From assembly GCA_963691815.1 (NCBI GenBank), contig OY829657.1:16934712-16998711 (forward strand): DNA of 64,000 nucleotides. The letters are read 5' to 3'. Below, piece by piece: positions 39,265-52,274 of this stretch; position 1 is the first letter of the stretch; each line of letters opens with the position of its first letter. The notes beneath the pieces were generated by a model. The model searched no databases. It saw only the letters and a list, made by a program, of their open reading frames with translations, and had not been told where the DNA came from. The position numbers and the translations under genes are program-made. Origin of the DNA: Echiichthys vipera. Lineage: Eukaryota; Chordata; Actinopteri; Perciformes; Trachinidae.

Positions 39265-40908
39265 TCATTTTTTTCCTAAAGTGTTTATTGTTCACTTGAC
39301 ATTACAAAATACCAGGTAGGAGTATAAACAGCACTTTGGGTAGAAACTATAGTACAAAGTGTATAGAAAAGCTTCACTAATAATTAAAAAAGACACATAC
39401 AAAACCAAAATAACAAAGACATCCTCATGTCAGTGTGCAAATAAGTTTATACAGACAGAAACGCTTCCATATGAGGCTTCGCTTCTAGATAAATTATTTA
39501 AATAGCATATATCTACACAAATGAAATAACCTCAACATAAAACAAACATAATAATTTATCAAAAAATGACAACATATCCTCAATCCTTTACGTTCCTGTT
39601 TGGTCATCTACAAAAATATCTTATATACAGCAAATAAATGATACTAAAGTCTTGCTAAAAAAAAAAGAAAGCCATTCAATTTATACTCTGTTGCTAAGAC
39701 AAGTGATTCTTGTGTATTGCTGGCCTCAATACAAAAAGAATTAATGAGGTAATATTTGTACATAAAGGGTTTCCTTTGATTTTCCCTTGTCATAAATGTA
39801 CACACAAGCTCAAGCACACCGGTCATGCACACTCTGCAGAAGCAGAATATTTAGAGATACTGTAGGTGATGCCTATCTTTGACTTTTTTTTTTTTTTTTT
39901 ACTGTTTTGGTCAAATATAATGCTTTATCTTGCCATTAGCGGATATTGATTTCATTTTCCTTGAATAGGTTGCTAAAAACATTTAAAGATGCAGAGATGA
40001 GCGAGTCTTTATGATGAATAAGTAAATACAAACAGCCATACTTCGAATGGTCTTGTCATGACAGGAAATAGACTGGCCCTCACTGTTTACATCCCTTGAC
40101 ATGTTCAATAAAGACGAGCGATATAACATAATATTTTCTAATAATTGCTGTCCCAAAGCAGTGTTCAGTGCGCCTGCTTCTGGGCCCTGTGCTGTCCTGA
40201 TTTTGTGCTCTCCTCGTTTCTAGTGCTCTTTCCTGAGAAGACGAATGTTTTGGACCAGCCCTAAGCCTCGGCTAAATTCAAGACTTTGTATATACAGGGA
40301 TTGAGTGGTGGGGTCTTAAAAAGAAATCAAAATGAAAAAAAAAATTACGAGATTGTCTTTGTAACTATGACATTAAGGTGGCACACATGCACAAACACAC
40401 AAACAACATTCACTCTCTTTGATAGTAACAGTCAGTCCATACTGTCCATTGTCCCTCAACAGTTACTTCAAGGGGTATTAGGTATTTCCTAAGAAAAATC
40501 TATTGTTTTCTTCATACTGAAACAAGCATCTTTAAGTCCACAGCAGATTTATATTATTGCTCAAAAATAATATCTAAAACTTTTTAAACATGGAACATTT
40601 CCCTCTGGTCCCTCATCCAAAGAGGAACACTGTTCAGGTGTGCAAAGCATTAAAATGTGTCCCCTCCCCCCTTCAATGCAGATCAGAGCAACAAAGTGAG
40701 ATCTCTTCTGACAGAGCTGCACTTACAATTTGAGATTGGTGCAGAATCATCATTGAACTTTGATTTGGCTTTAGGTCCTGAGGTCAGTTTACCTCAAGTT
40801 AGCTCACTTGCTCGTCATTTCTCCAATGTGCAGCTCTCAAAAGAAAAAAAAGTTTTGTATTATATATTCATACAGTCAGACATTCTTCTGGAAGGCTCTC
40901 TGGTCCAA
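39265..40908 (-). other. thbs1: 3'UTR of thbs1
   Basis: AT-rich, non-coding, about 1.6 kb, between the stop codon at 40909 and the poly(A) signal. On the - strand it contains an internal A-run (39882-39900), several ATTTA words and stretches of ATTTATT type, as expected for an unstable immediate-early type mRNA. Regulation by these elements is inferred. Confidence 0.6.
39284..39289 (-). other. thbs1: Polyadenylation signal AATAAA of thbs1
   Basis: Canonical AATAAA on the - strand, in the context GAACAATAAACACTTTAGG. It lies about 1.6 kb past the thbs1 stop, which suits the long 3'UTR known for this gene. Cleavage is expected near 39265. Confidence 0.65.
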
Positions 40909-43900
40909 TTATGTATCTGAAAGAAAGGAAAGAAAGAAAACATGTTAAAATGGAGCAGGTTTGACACTTTTAAATGAAGTGGGGTGCCAGTCAGAAAAGC
41001 TTATGGTGATGAAATCATTCTTTTGAAAATATTGAAATATTGTGCTTACCTCTGCATTCGTATTTGAGATCTGAGAAGTAAACCATCTCCTGGGAGAAGA
41101 CGTACAAGCCTAGTCGGCCACCAGCGTAAGTCTTGTCATAGATATTTCCGGAATCGGCCATGATTCTCTTGCCTTCATACATGACCACTCTAAAAAGGAA
41201 ATCACATGAGCTTATTGCTGTTTTGATAGAAATAAGCGTTAGTAATTAAATGGTTTTGAGGTTTTAAACTCACCTTATAAGTCCAGACTTGGGTCTGTGG
41301 ATCAGATGCCATCTGTAAGCGGTGAAGTCCTTCCAGCCGATGTTCTTGGGGTCATGCCACAGAGTGCGCACCTGAAAACGATGAATTGTGATGGTTAAAA
41401 TGGGAAACGTGTCAACTGGTTATATGGAGCCTTTAACACTGAGTCAATTAATCTATTTTCACCTGTCCTGCGGTGTCGCCGGTGTGCCACAGGGCGTTCC
41501 TCAGATGCTCACCAGGCCCAGTGGTGGAATTAACCACTTTGATTGACAGACCAGAGTAGCCTTGAGCTCTTGTTGGTGTGTTGGACCAGTAGGTCTGTGT
41601 GATCTGTTTCCACATCACCGTGTAGAAGCGTGAGCTTGACTGGTAACCAAACACGAACCCAGCGTAGTCGTCATCTCTGTCTGTGTTGATGAAGAATGTT
41701 CCACTGAAATCCACCGCGCTGAACTCATCATAACCTGAATTAAAATAAGAACTTTGTTTTAGACTCGGTAGGTAACCACTTTGTGTCCACACAACAGGAT
41801 GTCTTTCTGTATATTACCTACCAACGGCAATGCCAGGATCACAGTTGACAGTCTGCACCAGCTCCTTGCCCTGATGCCGGACCACCCAGTTGGGGTCGAT
41901 CTGAGAGGTGCCCTTGGGGTCCAGGGGAACCATTTGGAATCTGCGAAAGTCTGTTTCACTAATGGCAAAGTTCTCTGGGCACACATCATAGATGTCCAGA
42001 ACGTTGTCTTGGTCAAAATCGTCTTTGCACACATCTCCACGACCATCACCTTAGAGGAAAATATGGAAATGATAATCACTCTCTGTATTTGTTTGGTAAA
42101 TGGCACCAAATTTTTCAAAAGACAACATATGACACAACATTGAGAGAGTAACTCACCATCAGAGTCCAGCTGATCTGGGTTGAATGCCAGCCTACAGTTA
42201 TCTTTGTCATCAGGAATACCGTCATTGTCATCGTCATGGTCGCAGGCATCACCCTTGCCATCCTTGTCATGGTCTGCCTGGTTGGCGTTGGGTATGTAGG
42301 GGCAGTTGTCCAAGTTGTTCTGGTGACCGTCCTCGTCAATGTCCTGGTTGTTGTCGCACTTGTCTCCTACGAGATCTGAGTCAGAGTCGATCTGTGGGAG
42401 AACAGAATTCCTTTATGATGTGACTTCCCACTCACTATAAGACTCTTGTACTCACTTCAAATAACTCCCTTTACTGTTTTTCGCCAGCCTCAATATGAAA
42501 TATCTGTACCTTTGTTACAATGGTTGATAAATAGAGAGCTGTCACATTCCTCTCTTTTATCAAAGCAGAAACTTCTGCATCATTAAAGTACATCGCACAT
42601 TGATCTACGTTAACCAGGATGGCTTGTAATGAAAAGATGAGATCTTATGTTACCTGATCAGGGTTGTGCTCCAGAGGGCAGTTGTCACAATGATCTCCCA
42701 CCCCGTCCCTGTCGGTATCTCTCTGGTCAACGTTGTAAACATATGGGCAGTTGTCATTCGCGTTCAAAATGCCTGTTGAGTCAAACATTCTTATGTTAGC
42801 ATCAGGACTGTGCAACTTATATTTAAGGATGAGGAAAGGCATAAATAAAGGCATAAGGAATATAACTTGAATGGAATATGAAGAAATAACATACCATCTC
42901 CATCAATGTCAACAGCACAGGCATCTCCCTCTCCATTGTTGTCAGTGTCGGTTTGGTCAGTGTTCGCCTCGAACACACAGTTATCACAGCTGTCACCAAC
43001 ATCATCTCTGTCTGCGTCATACTGGGCAGGGTTGTAGACTCTTGGGCAGTTGTCCTAAATTTATAGAGAAAGATCGAAAGAACAAGTTAATTACTAAAAT
43101 CAATCATTACTAACAGAACAAGTTTACAAGAGCAAAACTCTGCTTTTCATGACTTTTGTGTTTTCTCTTACTTCTGGTGGAATGTGATATTCCACTGCAT
43201 GCAAGCTGGTAATTTTTACCACAGCATTTTTCTTGCCCAACTTTCCAAATCCAAACTAAGAATTATGGGCAACAAGCCACCTCATCTTCAATTCTGTCTT
43301 TTTCCTACGCTACTGTACATGTTTTCCACTCTGGGGAAAGCACACAAACATAGAGACTTTACATTCCTACTGCCCAAAGGAAGGATGGCTGTTGCTGATT
43401 GCTATGTCTGCTCTCTGAGGAAAGCACACTTTGGGCTTGAAATAAACTCCTGTGATGACTCACCCTATCATCTGGGATTCTATCATTGTCATCATCCTGG
43501 TCACATTCATCACCCAGGCCATCCTTGTCATGATCTTCCTGGCCAGAGTTTGGAAGGTTGGGGCAGTTATCCTGTAAAGGAATAAAGGAGTGGTTAAGGA
43601 GGCAAACACAATAATAATAGAGTGCAGATGTGAAAATAATAGCCTTTTTTATTCCTGTCCATGTGGGGTCTGGCTACCTTCTTGCAGTGGTAGGTGGCGT
43701 TCTCCACACAGTGCAGGTCAGTGTTGGGCCATCCATCCAGGTCAGTGTCCTCTCCGCAGATATGGCCATTCCCAGCATACCCTGGCTTGCACTCACAGCG
43801 GTACATGGACTCAGAGTAGACGCCCAAGTAGACGCAGTTTGCATTTTTATGGCAGTCGTGGCTACCGTCTTTGCATGGGTTACGAGGTTTGCAAACCTAA

Positions 43901-46900
43901 ACAAAATTACAGAGAATTTAAAGAAAATGCATACAGCTAGCCTATGAGCCACATGCACAGTGTATAAAGAATAACACAACAACACACCTGTTTTTTAGCG
44001 GTTGCCTGTTCCACTCCTCTTCCAAAGGGCTGAGGACCGGAGAAACGTGTGGGGCAAGGCATGCAGTTGTAACCAGGCTCAGTGTTCTCACAGCGATGGA
44101 CTCCATTATGTGTGTGGCAAGCATCAGGGACCTCTTTACACTCATCGACGTCTTTGCAGGTGATACCATTCCCAGAGTAGCCAAGTGGACACCTGCCGCA
44201 CTTGAAAGAGCCATCAGGGAAGCTGATACACTTTGCGCCAGGAAAGCACGGGCTGGAAAGACAACCATCTGTAGAGAGAGAAGAAAATGTAACTTTAAAA
44301 GGGCAATTCTTTCTTGTGAGTGATGGTTTATCTTTTTTAATATTTGTTAAATCTTAAATGCTTACCAATAGGGCATTCCTGTTTGTTGCACACTTGAGAC
44401 ACAGTAGCATCACCAACACAATCCTTTCCTCCATATTTGGGGACAGGGTCCGAGCAGAGACGTTTGCGGGTCTGGACTCCTCCACCACAGGTAACAGTGC
44501 AAGTGTCCCATGGTGACCAAGGTCCCCAACCTCCATTGACTAAAAAGTGCCATAAAAACAACGTTCAGTATGTTCCCTCGAATTCAAACACAGTAACATA
44601 CTGGCAGTACTTTGCTACATTAATTCAACTCACTAGGACAGGGTGACTTTTGGCAGATTTCTGTTTGGCGTCCCTCTCCCTGGCAGTCCATTCCACCCAT
44701 CTGGGGTGTGGGGGAGTTGCAGAGGCGTATCCGGGTGATGACCCCCTCACCACAAGTCACAGAGCATGAAGACCAGGGAGACCAGTGGCTCCAACCACCA
44801 TCCTGTTTGACTGTGAGCAATGCATATGCAATTAATAAATCATGCATCTCTTAAACAGAGAATATTTATTATCACAATGGCCGAGTTAAGAATGCTGAGT
44901 GACTTACAGCGTTTGTCACATTCCTGGGGGTAGCAATCACGGGTCTGGACAGAGGTGCCCTCACAGTTGCTGTTGATGCGGTCACAGGAACGTCCGCGCT
45001 GCTGGATGCCCCGACCACAAGTCACTGAACAATGGGTCCAGTCAGACCAGGGGGACCAACCATCCTCTGCATAGTCGCTCGCTGTAGAGGGGGAAGACAT
45101 TAAGTTACCTTAGGGAAAATATATCAACAAGGAAATAAAGAAAATCTGATAAAAGGTCTGATTAGATTTTAAAATGAGCTTACGTGTTCCACAGCGAGGG
45201 CAGCACTGTCCGTCAGGCACGGTGGCGTTAGTACATGGGATCAGAGGGCAGGAGATTTTGCGACACACAGTAGCAGAGTTCTGGATAAACGAACAGTTGA
45301 ATTAGTACAAGAATAATGAGTGAGCTGACTGGTTGACTGGCTACAGAAAAAAAAGAGGCTTTGCTGATGCTGTTCCAAGCCTAATTGCTATATTTTACAA
45401 TGGAGTGATGACATGACAGCAGAAGTGTCCCCAGTAACAGGACATGATAGAAAAAATAATCCTCACCAACACTCTCCCACTAACACCTAACTAATTGCAC
45501 AACACATGAACACACTAGATGCTGGTGGGGAAAAGGGCTCATGCTGCTTTGCTGCTAGTTTAAAAAAAGTGTTTATGGCTTTCAGAGAGGTGTTTACATA
45601 AGTATTATTATAACTTTATTACAGCAGAAATACAGGAAACACAGCATTGTATTTCCTCAGCTGATTCCTGGCTTGTTTTCAAGATTGCATTTCGTCAGGT
45701 GTGATAACATTTACCTGGCAGGTGCACTCTGTGCAGCCATCCACGGTCCACTCATCTTTGTCCTTGTGCACAATGCCATTGTGGATGCAAATTCCACTGT
45801 GGATGTTCATTTGATTTTTCAGCAGTGTGCTGTCCTCAGACTGGAGGAGAGAAAGAGAGAGTTGCTCAGGATGGAGGACGGAAAACTTTCACTTTGCCAA
45901 AGTTCCAATACAAATGAATCACTGACCGACACCGTGATTAAGACATTGCTTGACTCTAGCGAAGCAGTGCAAACGCAACCGACAGCCAAACATATTTGTG
46001 TATTCACATGGGTCTCATTAAGGACTTGGCCAGGGACTGCCATTACAGCGACAAGTGGCTACGCACTGGGAATGCGTTAACTGAAATCGGAGGGGAAGAC
46101 GGAGACGGGAGGAAAAGAGGGAGTGAATGATGACAAAAGAGCAGACCCTGATGGCCCTTGGAGCTTACCACTTTGCGGAGCTCATTCGACAGCTGTTTAA
46201 CGACCACACCGAGTCCCTTGAGCTCCTTAAACATGCCGGCGATGTCCTCACAAGAGAAGCCACAGACAGACTGCAGATCTGAAAACAGGAGAGAAAAGTC
46301 AAATACATTACTTCACCTCTGAAAGCTTACGACTGAGCAGTAAAACAGAGACACACTTTTGGGGAGGAGAGGTCTCACCTTTGGCTTTGTGGCCGGTGTA
46401 ATCAGTCCTAATGGCAGGGCTGGAGCCATTGACTGGGTTGTCCAGGGTCATGACATCAGTTAAGGTAGCTGCAGGGGGGAAAACAGGAGAGAGAACAAAT
46501 GCATTTCTGTTAAGATTAAGATTCAGTTAAGGGTGACTGATATATTTGATTTGTTTTTCAGACTTACCTCCACTTTGGCATCCCTTATTTCTCAGAATGG
46601 CATCAAGAGTTGTCCCAAAGACAAAGCGCACATTTTGGAGTACTCCCTGAGGGACAATAAATTCCAGTTAATAAACGCACACATTTATCAGTTATACTGT
46701 GAGCACAAATATTATTTTTCAACATTAGTAGGCTTAATTATTGGTTGAGCTAAGACACTAGAACTTACCATGAATCTGTCCCTCACAGTTCCCTTTCCAA
46801 TCCTGAGAGTGGCAATGTCTGCCACCTCCTGGGACAGCACTTTGTAGATCGGCAAATCCATCTCTGATACATTGATCTCCTCACAGCCAACAAAAAGCTG

Positions 46901-47645
46901 CACCCGGTCATCCTGAACAAACAGAGTGATGTTCTTCCAGTGTCCAGTGGCCAAATCAGCATCCTCAATTGACACGACCTGCTGCTTGTTCATGGTGGAG
47001 TAGACCACATCCAGAGTGTTCGCCTTCCCGTTGGAGATGATCTCGAAAACAGGTCCGGATTTGTCATTCTTCTCGATTGTCAAAAGGCTGCCCCTGGTTT
47101 TCTTGAACTGCTTCAGGTTGACCAGGAGGAGGAAGCCCCTCTCAGCCTGGATGGAGTCAAGGAGGTCCCTGAAGGAGCTGTCAGGAACTGGGGGGATCAG
47201 GTCCGCATTGAGGACCTTGTATGCAGGGCTATACGGATCCTCCCCTTTGACCAAACTCACGCCGTTGTGTCTCTTGCTTACCCGGGCCAGATCAAATAAG
47301 TCATACACACTGTTATCATCCCGGCTCTCTGCGGTCAAAGAAAAGAAAAAGCATTGTTCAGTTTTTTCTCTCATAATGAAAATGTGTATGAAAATGCATA
47401 AAAACAAAAAAGCCTCAAAATAACAAGAGCATTATAAGAGACTCTTTTTATTAATATAGAGTATTATTAAAACGTTAGTGGTATCACAGTTACAGCCCCT
47501 ATAGCAATGCTTATTTTAAATATGGAACTACTTTTTAACGTTTTTAGAGGTAAAACGGACTATCACTATTTCCATTCTCACCTGCCAATCTTGCACCTTC
47601 ACAGCTCCAAAGCATCAACAGCAAAAAGATGCCGCACAGCATCAT
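40909..47645 (-). CDS. thbs1: Thrombospondin-1, complete (21 coding exons, 1172 residues)
   Basis: Secreted trimeric matricellular glycoprotein acting on TGF-beta, CD36, CD47, integrins and heparan sulfate. Exons 5' to 3': 47645-47582, 47328-46769, 46646-46568, 46468-46379, 46278-46169, 45840-45715, 45280-45184, 45081-44908, 44810-44634, 44539-44366, 44268-43988, 43896-43678, 43571-43464, 43054-42895, 42772-42654, 42391-42157, 42049-41822, 41734-41463, 41371-41274, 41189-41050, 40916-40909. All join in frame. Order: signal peptide (MMLCGIFLLLMLW), N-terminal laminin-G-like domain with GVLQNVRFVFGTT, trimerisation cysteines C270 and C274 (human C270/C274), VWC, three TSP type 1 repeats with CSVTCG (1, 2) and CTVTCG (3), latent TGF-beta site DKRFK between repeats 1 and 2, three EGF-like, type 3 calcium repeats with RGD at 928-930, L-lectin C-terminus ending CRDT. 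CD47-binding RFYVVMWK of human is RFYTVMWK here. Length nearly equals human (1170). Confidence 0.97.
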
Positions 47646-47960
47646 TTCGAAATCTCTAGTGATCCCTATTGTAACCAAGAGTAACAAACACGTCGTTATG
47701 GGACACATCTAGATTACGTTTTGCAATAAATAAATAAACAATGGTAATAATAATTTACAAACCTTTAAAATGAAAAGTCCCTCTGAAAAAAGGCCTAGAT
47801 AGAAAAAAAAGTCCTTGGTGGTCCGATTATTTATCCCGTTTCTCTTCCTTTAGCTCTTGTAGAAGCACAATAGCTCTGGGTCGATAGCTGCAAAATCTCT
47901 ATGAGCTACTGTCCGGGATTTATTCCGGTGCTTAGACTTATTCTACTGACTTATCCTATC
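47646..47960 (-). other. thbs1: thbs1 5'UTR region, probably with one upstream intron
   Basis: Upstream of the ATG at 47645 a likely acceptor (TTACAATAG, ending near 47665) suggests that the coding start lies in exon 2, as in human THBS1. The non-coding first exon would lie between about 47770 and 47945; its donor is not certain (AAAG|GTTTGT near 47763 is one option). Confidence 0.45.
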
Positions 47961-47970
47961 GATACAAGTG

Positions 47971-47980
47971 CTATTTAAAC
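47971..47980 (-). promoter_or_regulatory. thbs1: TATA-like box of thbs1 (GTTTAAATAG)
   Basis: On the - strand TTTAAATAG lies about 325 bp upstream of the start codon and about 35 bp downstream of a CCAAT-box. The arrangement suits a TATA promoter with a start site near 47945. No experimental start is available. Confidence 0.5.
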
Positions 47981-48012
47981 AGTCTGAGGACATTCCTGAG
48001 GTCCCGCCTGGA

Positions 48013-48017
48013 CCAAT
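48013..48017 (+). promoter_or_regulatory. thbs1: Inverted CCAAT box upstream of the thbs1 TATA box
   Basis: CCAAT on the + strand (ATTGG on the thbs1 strand) in the context gaccaatggg, next to a GC-rich stretch (gtcccgcctg). NF-Y sites at this distance from the TATA box are typical and one is known for human THBS1. Confidence 0.45.
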
Positions 48018-48513
48018 GGGATGGCAGCAGGAGAAAGGGACGGACTTGTTTTCTTACCTCACAGCCAGTCAGAATTACATCCGAGACGCGCACACAGAGG
48101 GGAAAAATGCATTCCAGAGCTGAATTTCCATCACCGGACAAATATTTCATACACCCTCCGGAGCCAAGACTCGGTCGTTTCCGGTCAAATAAAAGTTTAA
48201 TTACTCGTCAAATAGGCTTAATTTTATTAAGATGGCATTTTCTAAAAATAGTTTAATTTTTAATATGATCAAAAGTGGCCTAAGTACGCCAATTATTCCA
48301 GTAGACTGGTAATACAAACCAGTTATGCGTGGCTTTAAAAATAATATAAAACATACAGTTATATTCCAACTATGAGTATGTATTAATTCGAGCTCTTAAT
48401 GACATAAAGGCTACAGCAGGCTTTTTACTGGTTTATTGTGGTCTCATTTTGCTATTCCTAGTCTGGCCACCAGAGGACTCATTGAGTAATGAATGAAAGT
48501 GTTGGTCTGGAGA

Positions 48514-48533
48514 GGTGGTGGTGGTGGTGGTGG
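48514..48533 (+). repeat. (GGT)n short tandem repeat
   Basis: Six to seven uninterrupted ggt units followed by a G-run (ggggggtggg), a candidate G-quadruplex former about 0.9 kb upstream of the thbs1 start codon. Confidence 0.85.
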
Positions 48534-48829
48534 GGGGTGGGTTCTTTTTGCCTACAAAGAGCAAAAATAGCTTGAGGAATGTATGATACTTATATATCCA
48601 ATTCAGGCATGTTATTTTAGCTTGAAATGTATTCCTAGAGTAAAATACTAAATATATACAATACATTTGTAATTGTGCAAGTGAATAACCGTAAGAATCC
48701 CAATAATGAGTGGAAAAGAGTGTTTTGTTTTGTGTATTTTGTGTTAAGTATTGTGGAAAATACACGTCATCCATTGAATCGTTTTATGTTAATGTTGGAT
48801 TAAGAAGAAAAGTCAAAGATAATACATGA

Positions 48830-48926
48830 ACCTTTCTGAAAATCTGTAGAAGATGGAAATACTCAAGAACTGTAAAGTAATTTGAAACTACTTGAGTAAA
48901 TGTACTTAGTTACTGTCCACCACTGT
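48830..48926 (+). repeat. Teleost repeat fragment (acttgagtaaatgtactta type)
   Basis: Contains gatggaaatactcaagaact, aagtaattt, actacttgagtaaatgtac and ttagttactgtccaccactg. These are the characteristic words of a widespread fish repeat remembered as ending in ...ttactttccaccactg. Only one copy is seen here. Confidence 0.55.
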
Positions 48927-50026
48927 CCATAGCCTCTGATGGTTAAGAGTGTACTAGCATTTTCCCCCTTCAAAATCATGACATCACCATGCAGATGAAG
49001 GTTAAGGTTTATGGCTGAGCATTTAACCTACGACCTTTCTTTCTTTTCATTCCTAGACCAGTCCTCATGACAGGCTTGTGTCACGTCACTGCTGACCTAA
49101 GATGCATTTGGGGATTTAAATCACACCAGCATGTAGACTCGCGGATACAGGGAAAAGCTGGAGAAAAAAAGCGAGGAGTGGAAAAACCGAGAAGCACAGT
49201 GGCGCCTACATGCTGTGATGACTTAGGGACTGTCTAAATATAGATTAGATATATGGACCTCTGATTGTGATGAAACCCAAAACATCTGGATACCTGTTCT
49301 TCAGCCAGTGTATACATACCAAAGGAACTACTGTATATGATCTCTGTGGCATATAGGATTTACAGCATGTAGAACTAACCTTGGTGAAACATAAACCTAC
49401 AGGAAGTGATAAAGCAGTAATGATGCTTCACTGGTCAAACTGTCATTCAAATGGAAAATGGCTTCATGGCTGTGAAATGGGATGAAGGAGGGATAAGAGT
49501 CTTGGGTTTCATGTGAAAGATTTCTGGAGATATCGTATGAGGGTGTGACTGGTCACACCCCTGTGGGCGTCACTGTGAGCTCACAGTGTGGGAGGTGTGA
49601 CTGACAAGACTGTGTTGGAGGTGAAGAGACATGCCAAGCTCTGATAAATAACTACCCGTTAAATGAGCCAAAACTACAGTGGAGACAGATAGCAAGTGTT
49701 TACTCTGTGTGTATTCCTTAGCATAAGTTGCCAACCGGAGGTGCTTGCACACACTCGTCAGTGAGTGGGAGAGCACATTTGTGTTTAATCGCAGAATTTC
49801 TCTGCTCCTTACTGCATGGGCTCTAGATAAGACACCTAATACTAACAGAAAATAATTCCCTCATGTAGTTTCATCTGTCTTTGTACCTCACTGGAACTAT
49901 CCAAGAATATTTTTAATCTTAATGTTATCATTTGGAATATATCTGTCTGCCCCAGTTTCAAAAAGCTTTAATATTTAAACATCCTGCGACTTACAGTGTC
50001 ATTACCCGACACTTACAGGGTAATAT

Positions 50027-50047
50027 TCTATATATATATATATATAT
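50027..50047 (+). repeat. (TA)n microsatellite, short
   Basis: About ten TA units (tatatatata) in an AT-rich context. Confidence 0.8.
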
Positions 50048-50084
50048 TCTGTAAGTACTGGGTACTTATTCCACTCTTTCTACT

Positions 50085-50220
50085 ACGCAAAGCTAACAGA
50101 CCTCTTTAAGTAGCCAAGCTTTATCTTTTCTGCGGAGACATAAAAGAGGAATACATTTTTTCATTTTACTCTTGACAAGAAAGAAAAAGCATATTTCACA
50201 GGATGCCAAACTATTCCTCT
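50085..50220 (+). repeat. MITE-family fragment, right end
   Basis: acgcaaagctaacagacc, ctcttgacaagaaagaaaaa, gcatatttcacaggatgcca and aactattcctct match the right end of the family at 11263-11722 (consensus ending ...ccaaactattccttt). The left part is missing or too decayed to see. Confidence 0.45.
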
Positions 50221-52274
50221 ATGCTCTATCTTCCGATGACCATGAACATGCTCGGGCCAAGTGTTTGCACAAACAGATTTGAGAGACTTGACACCTGACA
50301 TCTCAAATAAAGCAGGGCACCCCAGGGTACAAAGCGATCATGTTCAAACACTATAACTTCTATAAACAGAGGTAAGCACTGATCAAATTTAATGAATAGT
50401 CAAATTGGCTTGAAACTGGCAACAGGTACCGTCAAAACAAATCCAATGAATGATGCGGACAAGCCGGATATCAATGAATAAGGAACTCTATGGCAACGCA
50501 GACAATCTAACAAACAACAGTGAGAGCTAAACCTACATATACATTAGTGAAGTGATGACTCATGGGTTGGCGTGCATCTGAGCAGGCAGGTAAAGAGATC
50601 AGATAACATTATTGCACTCTTAACATGGCTGTTTTACATTGCCTTAGGGTTAAGATGGTTGAACCAGTTACATGTAAGACAATCGTAAGGTCGTAACACA
50701 ATAACCAAAATATGGGGTTATACTTAGAGTGGTTATGTGTATACATTTGGAAAAGCAGCAGTTTTATATATTTGCCTATGTGTCAGAAAGGAGAAAGTGA
50801 TTGCTTCAGGCATTCATAAAACTAAGCCTCATCACTGTTAGTGGTAAGAATTGAAGCTTTTTTTGTATAATTATCAAGCCCGTAACAATTGTGATGTGCA
50901 AGATCTTAGTGACAAGTGCAAATCCCATTTCAAAAAGTTATTAAACTGAAAGAATAGAAAATGAGAGGATTAGGTTTTTAATGTTTTCTAAACGCAAAGT
51001 GTAAATGTTGCATTTTTAGCTATTTTGTGGTTTATTTAAAACTTCTTCATTCATTCAGTGTTTTTTTTTCCATATTCAAAGCTGCATCGGTTTTGTGTTT
51101 ATGACAGCATGGTAACAGCACGCTGAAGTGGAACATCATCTGAGGATGGGCAGTTCACAGAACTGATATGACGCACAAGTCAGTGGTCGTCGTACAGACA
51201 GGTTAAGATTTTCTCATCATCATCATCATTCGCAATGACTAATTCATCAAGCATCTGTAGTCCATGCATCTGTCAACCTGGACAGACTCCACAGTAGTGT
51301 CCCCTGAAGCTCTTAATAGCAGCATCACGTGTACAAGCGTGTATTAACAAACTTTTATTTGGCAAGTGGTCCTCGCTTGAACGCATCATTCTTCTCTGCC
51401 ACAAAACATGCCCCGGGGGGAGCAAGCTTGTGTAAGTCAAATAACAATGACTTGAGAATGAAAATGGAAAGAGTGAGTAAGAGCCCTTTATGGCTACTAG
51501 TCATAGAGGGAACAACACGAGTCACTGATAAACTATCAGAAGGTCAACAGCCAGGTCGTCATTGATCAACGATCATCTTCTATTTTGGGACACAACTGTT
51601 GATGAATGTAAAAGCATTGACAAAAATAAATTCTGTTGGGTCAGGTCTCTGCTGACCAACATATTTTAGTAACTGTAACTTAACAGAGTGACTTAATGCT
51701 TTTCCAAGGAAATTTGGGGATCAAAATGTATAATTTCTGAAAGAAATTGAAGGTAGTGTGTTGCCAGACTAATCTCATTTTTTATTCTTTCAGCTGTTTT
51801 GTCTTTGGCACATGCCAGAACACTAAAATGACTTGGAAGCTGTTGGCTGTTGCAAATCAATGATCGTAATCCATGCTTGGCCTCGCAGGGATGAAAGAGG
51901 GAAATACGGATATTACCAGTGGCTTTGGAGCTGGTGAAGCATGGTGAAAACGATGTTCTGTGAACAAAAATCATTGAGACCTGCTCTGTCTGTGGTTAAA
52001 TACAATCTTTACAAAATATTCTGTGATTTTCAATATTTTGCACTTATTCACCATTCATCAATCATACTGGATGTTTAAACTACGTATGCAAAAACACATT
52101 GGATTTCAGTTTCGGAGAATCTGTTTGGCCCCTGTAAAAAGGCGGCAGAGGGATTAGATCTTTTTGTGTTGGCGTTAAGCTCGATCATCCTTGGATGTAT
52201 GCATGGAAGAAAATGATTAATTGGTTGCAGTGAGTCTACTCGATTCCGGTAAGTGATGTCAGAGTCTGATTATT

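Larger units (their letters stand above)
48200..52270. other. thbs1 upstream region, proximal part
   Basis: No gene is supported. It holds a (GGT)n run (48514-48533), a repeat (48830-48926), a short (AT)n (50027-50047) and a transposon fragment (50085-50220). Enhancers for thbs1 may be here but none can be named from sequence alone. Confidence 0.5.

Noticed and set aside
43184..43585. 133-codon open frame on the + strand inside thbs1
   Set aside because: It runs antisense through an intron and a type 3 repeat exon of thbs1; the repeated Asp-rich exon produces long His/Cys-rich antisense frames.
45673..46080. 135-codon open frame on the + strand
   Set aside because: It is antisense to the thbs1 VWC exon and adjoining intron, with no recognised motif.
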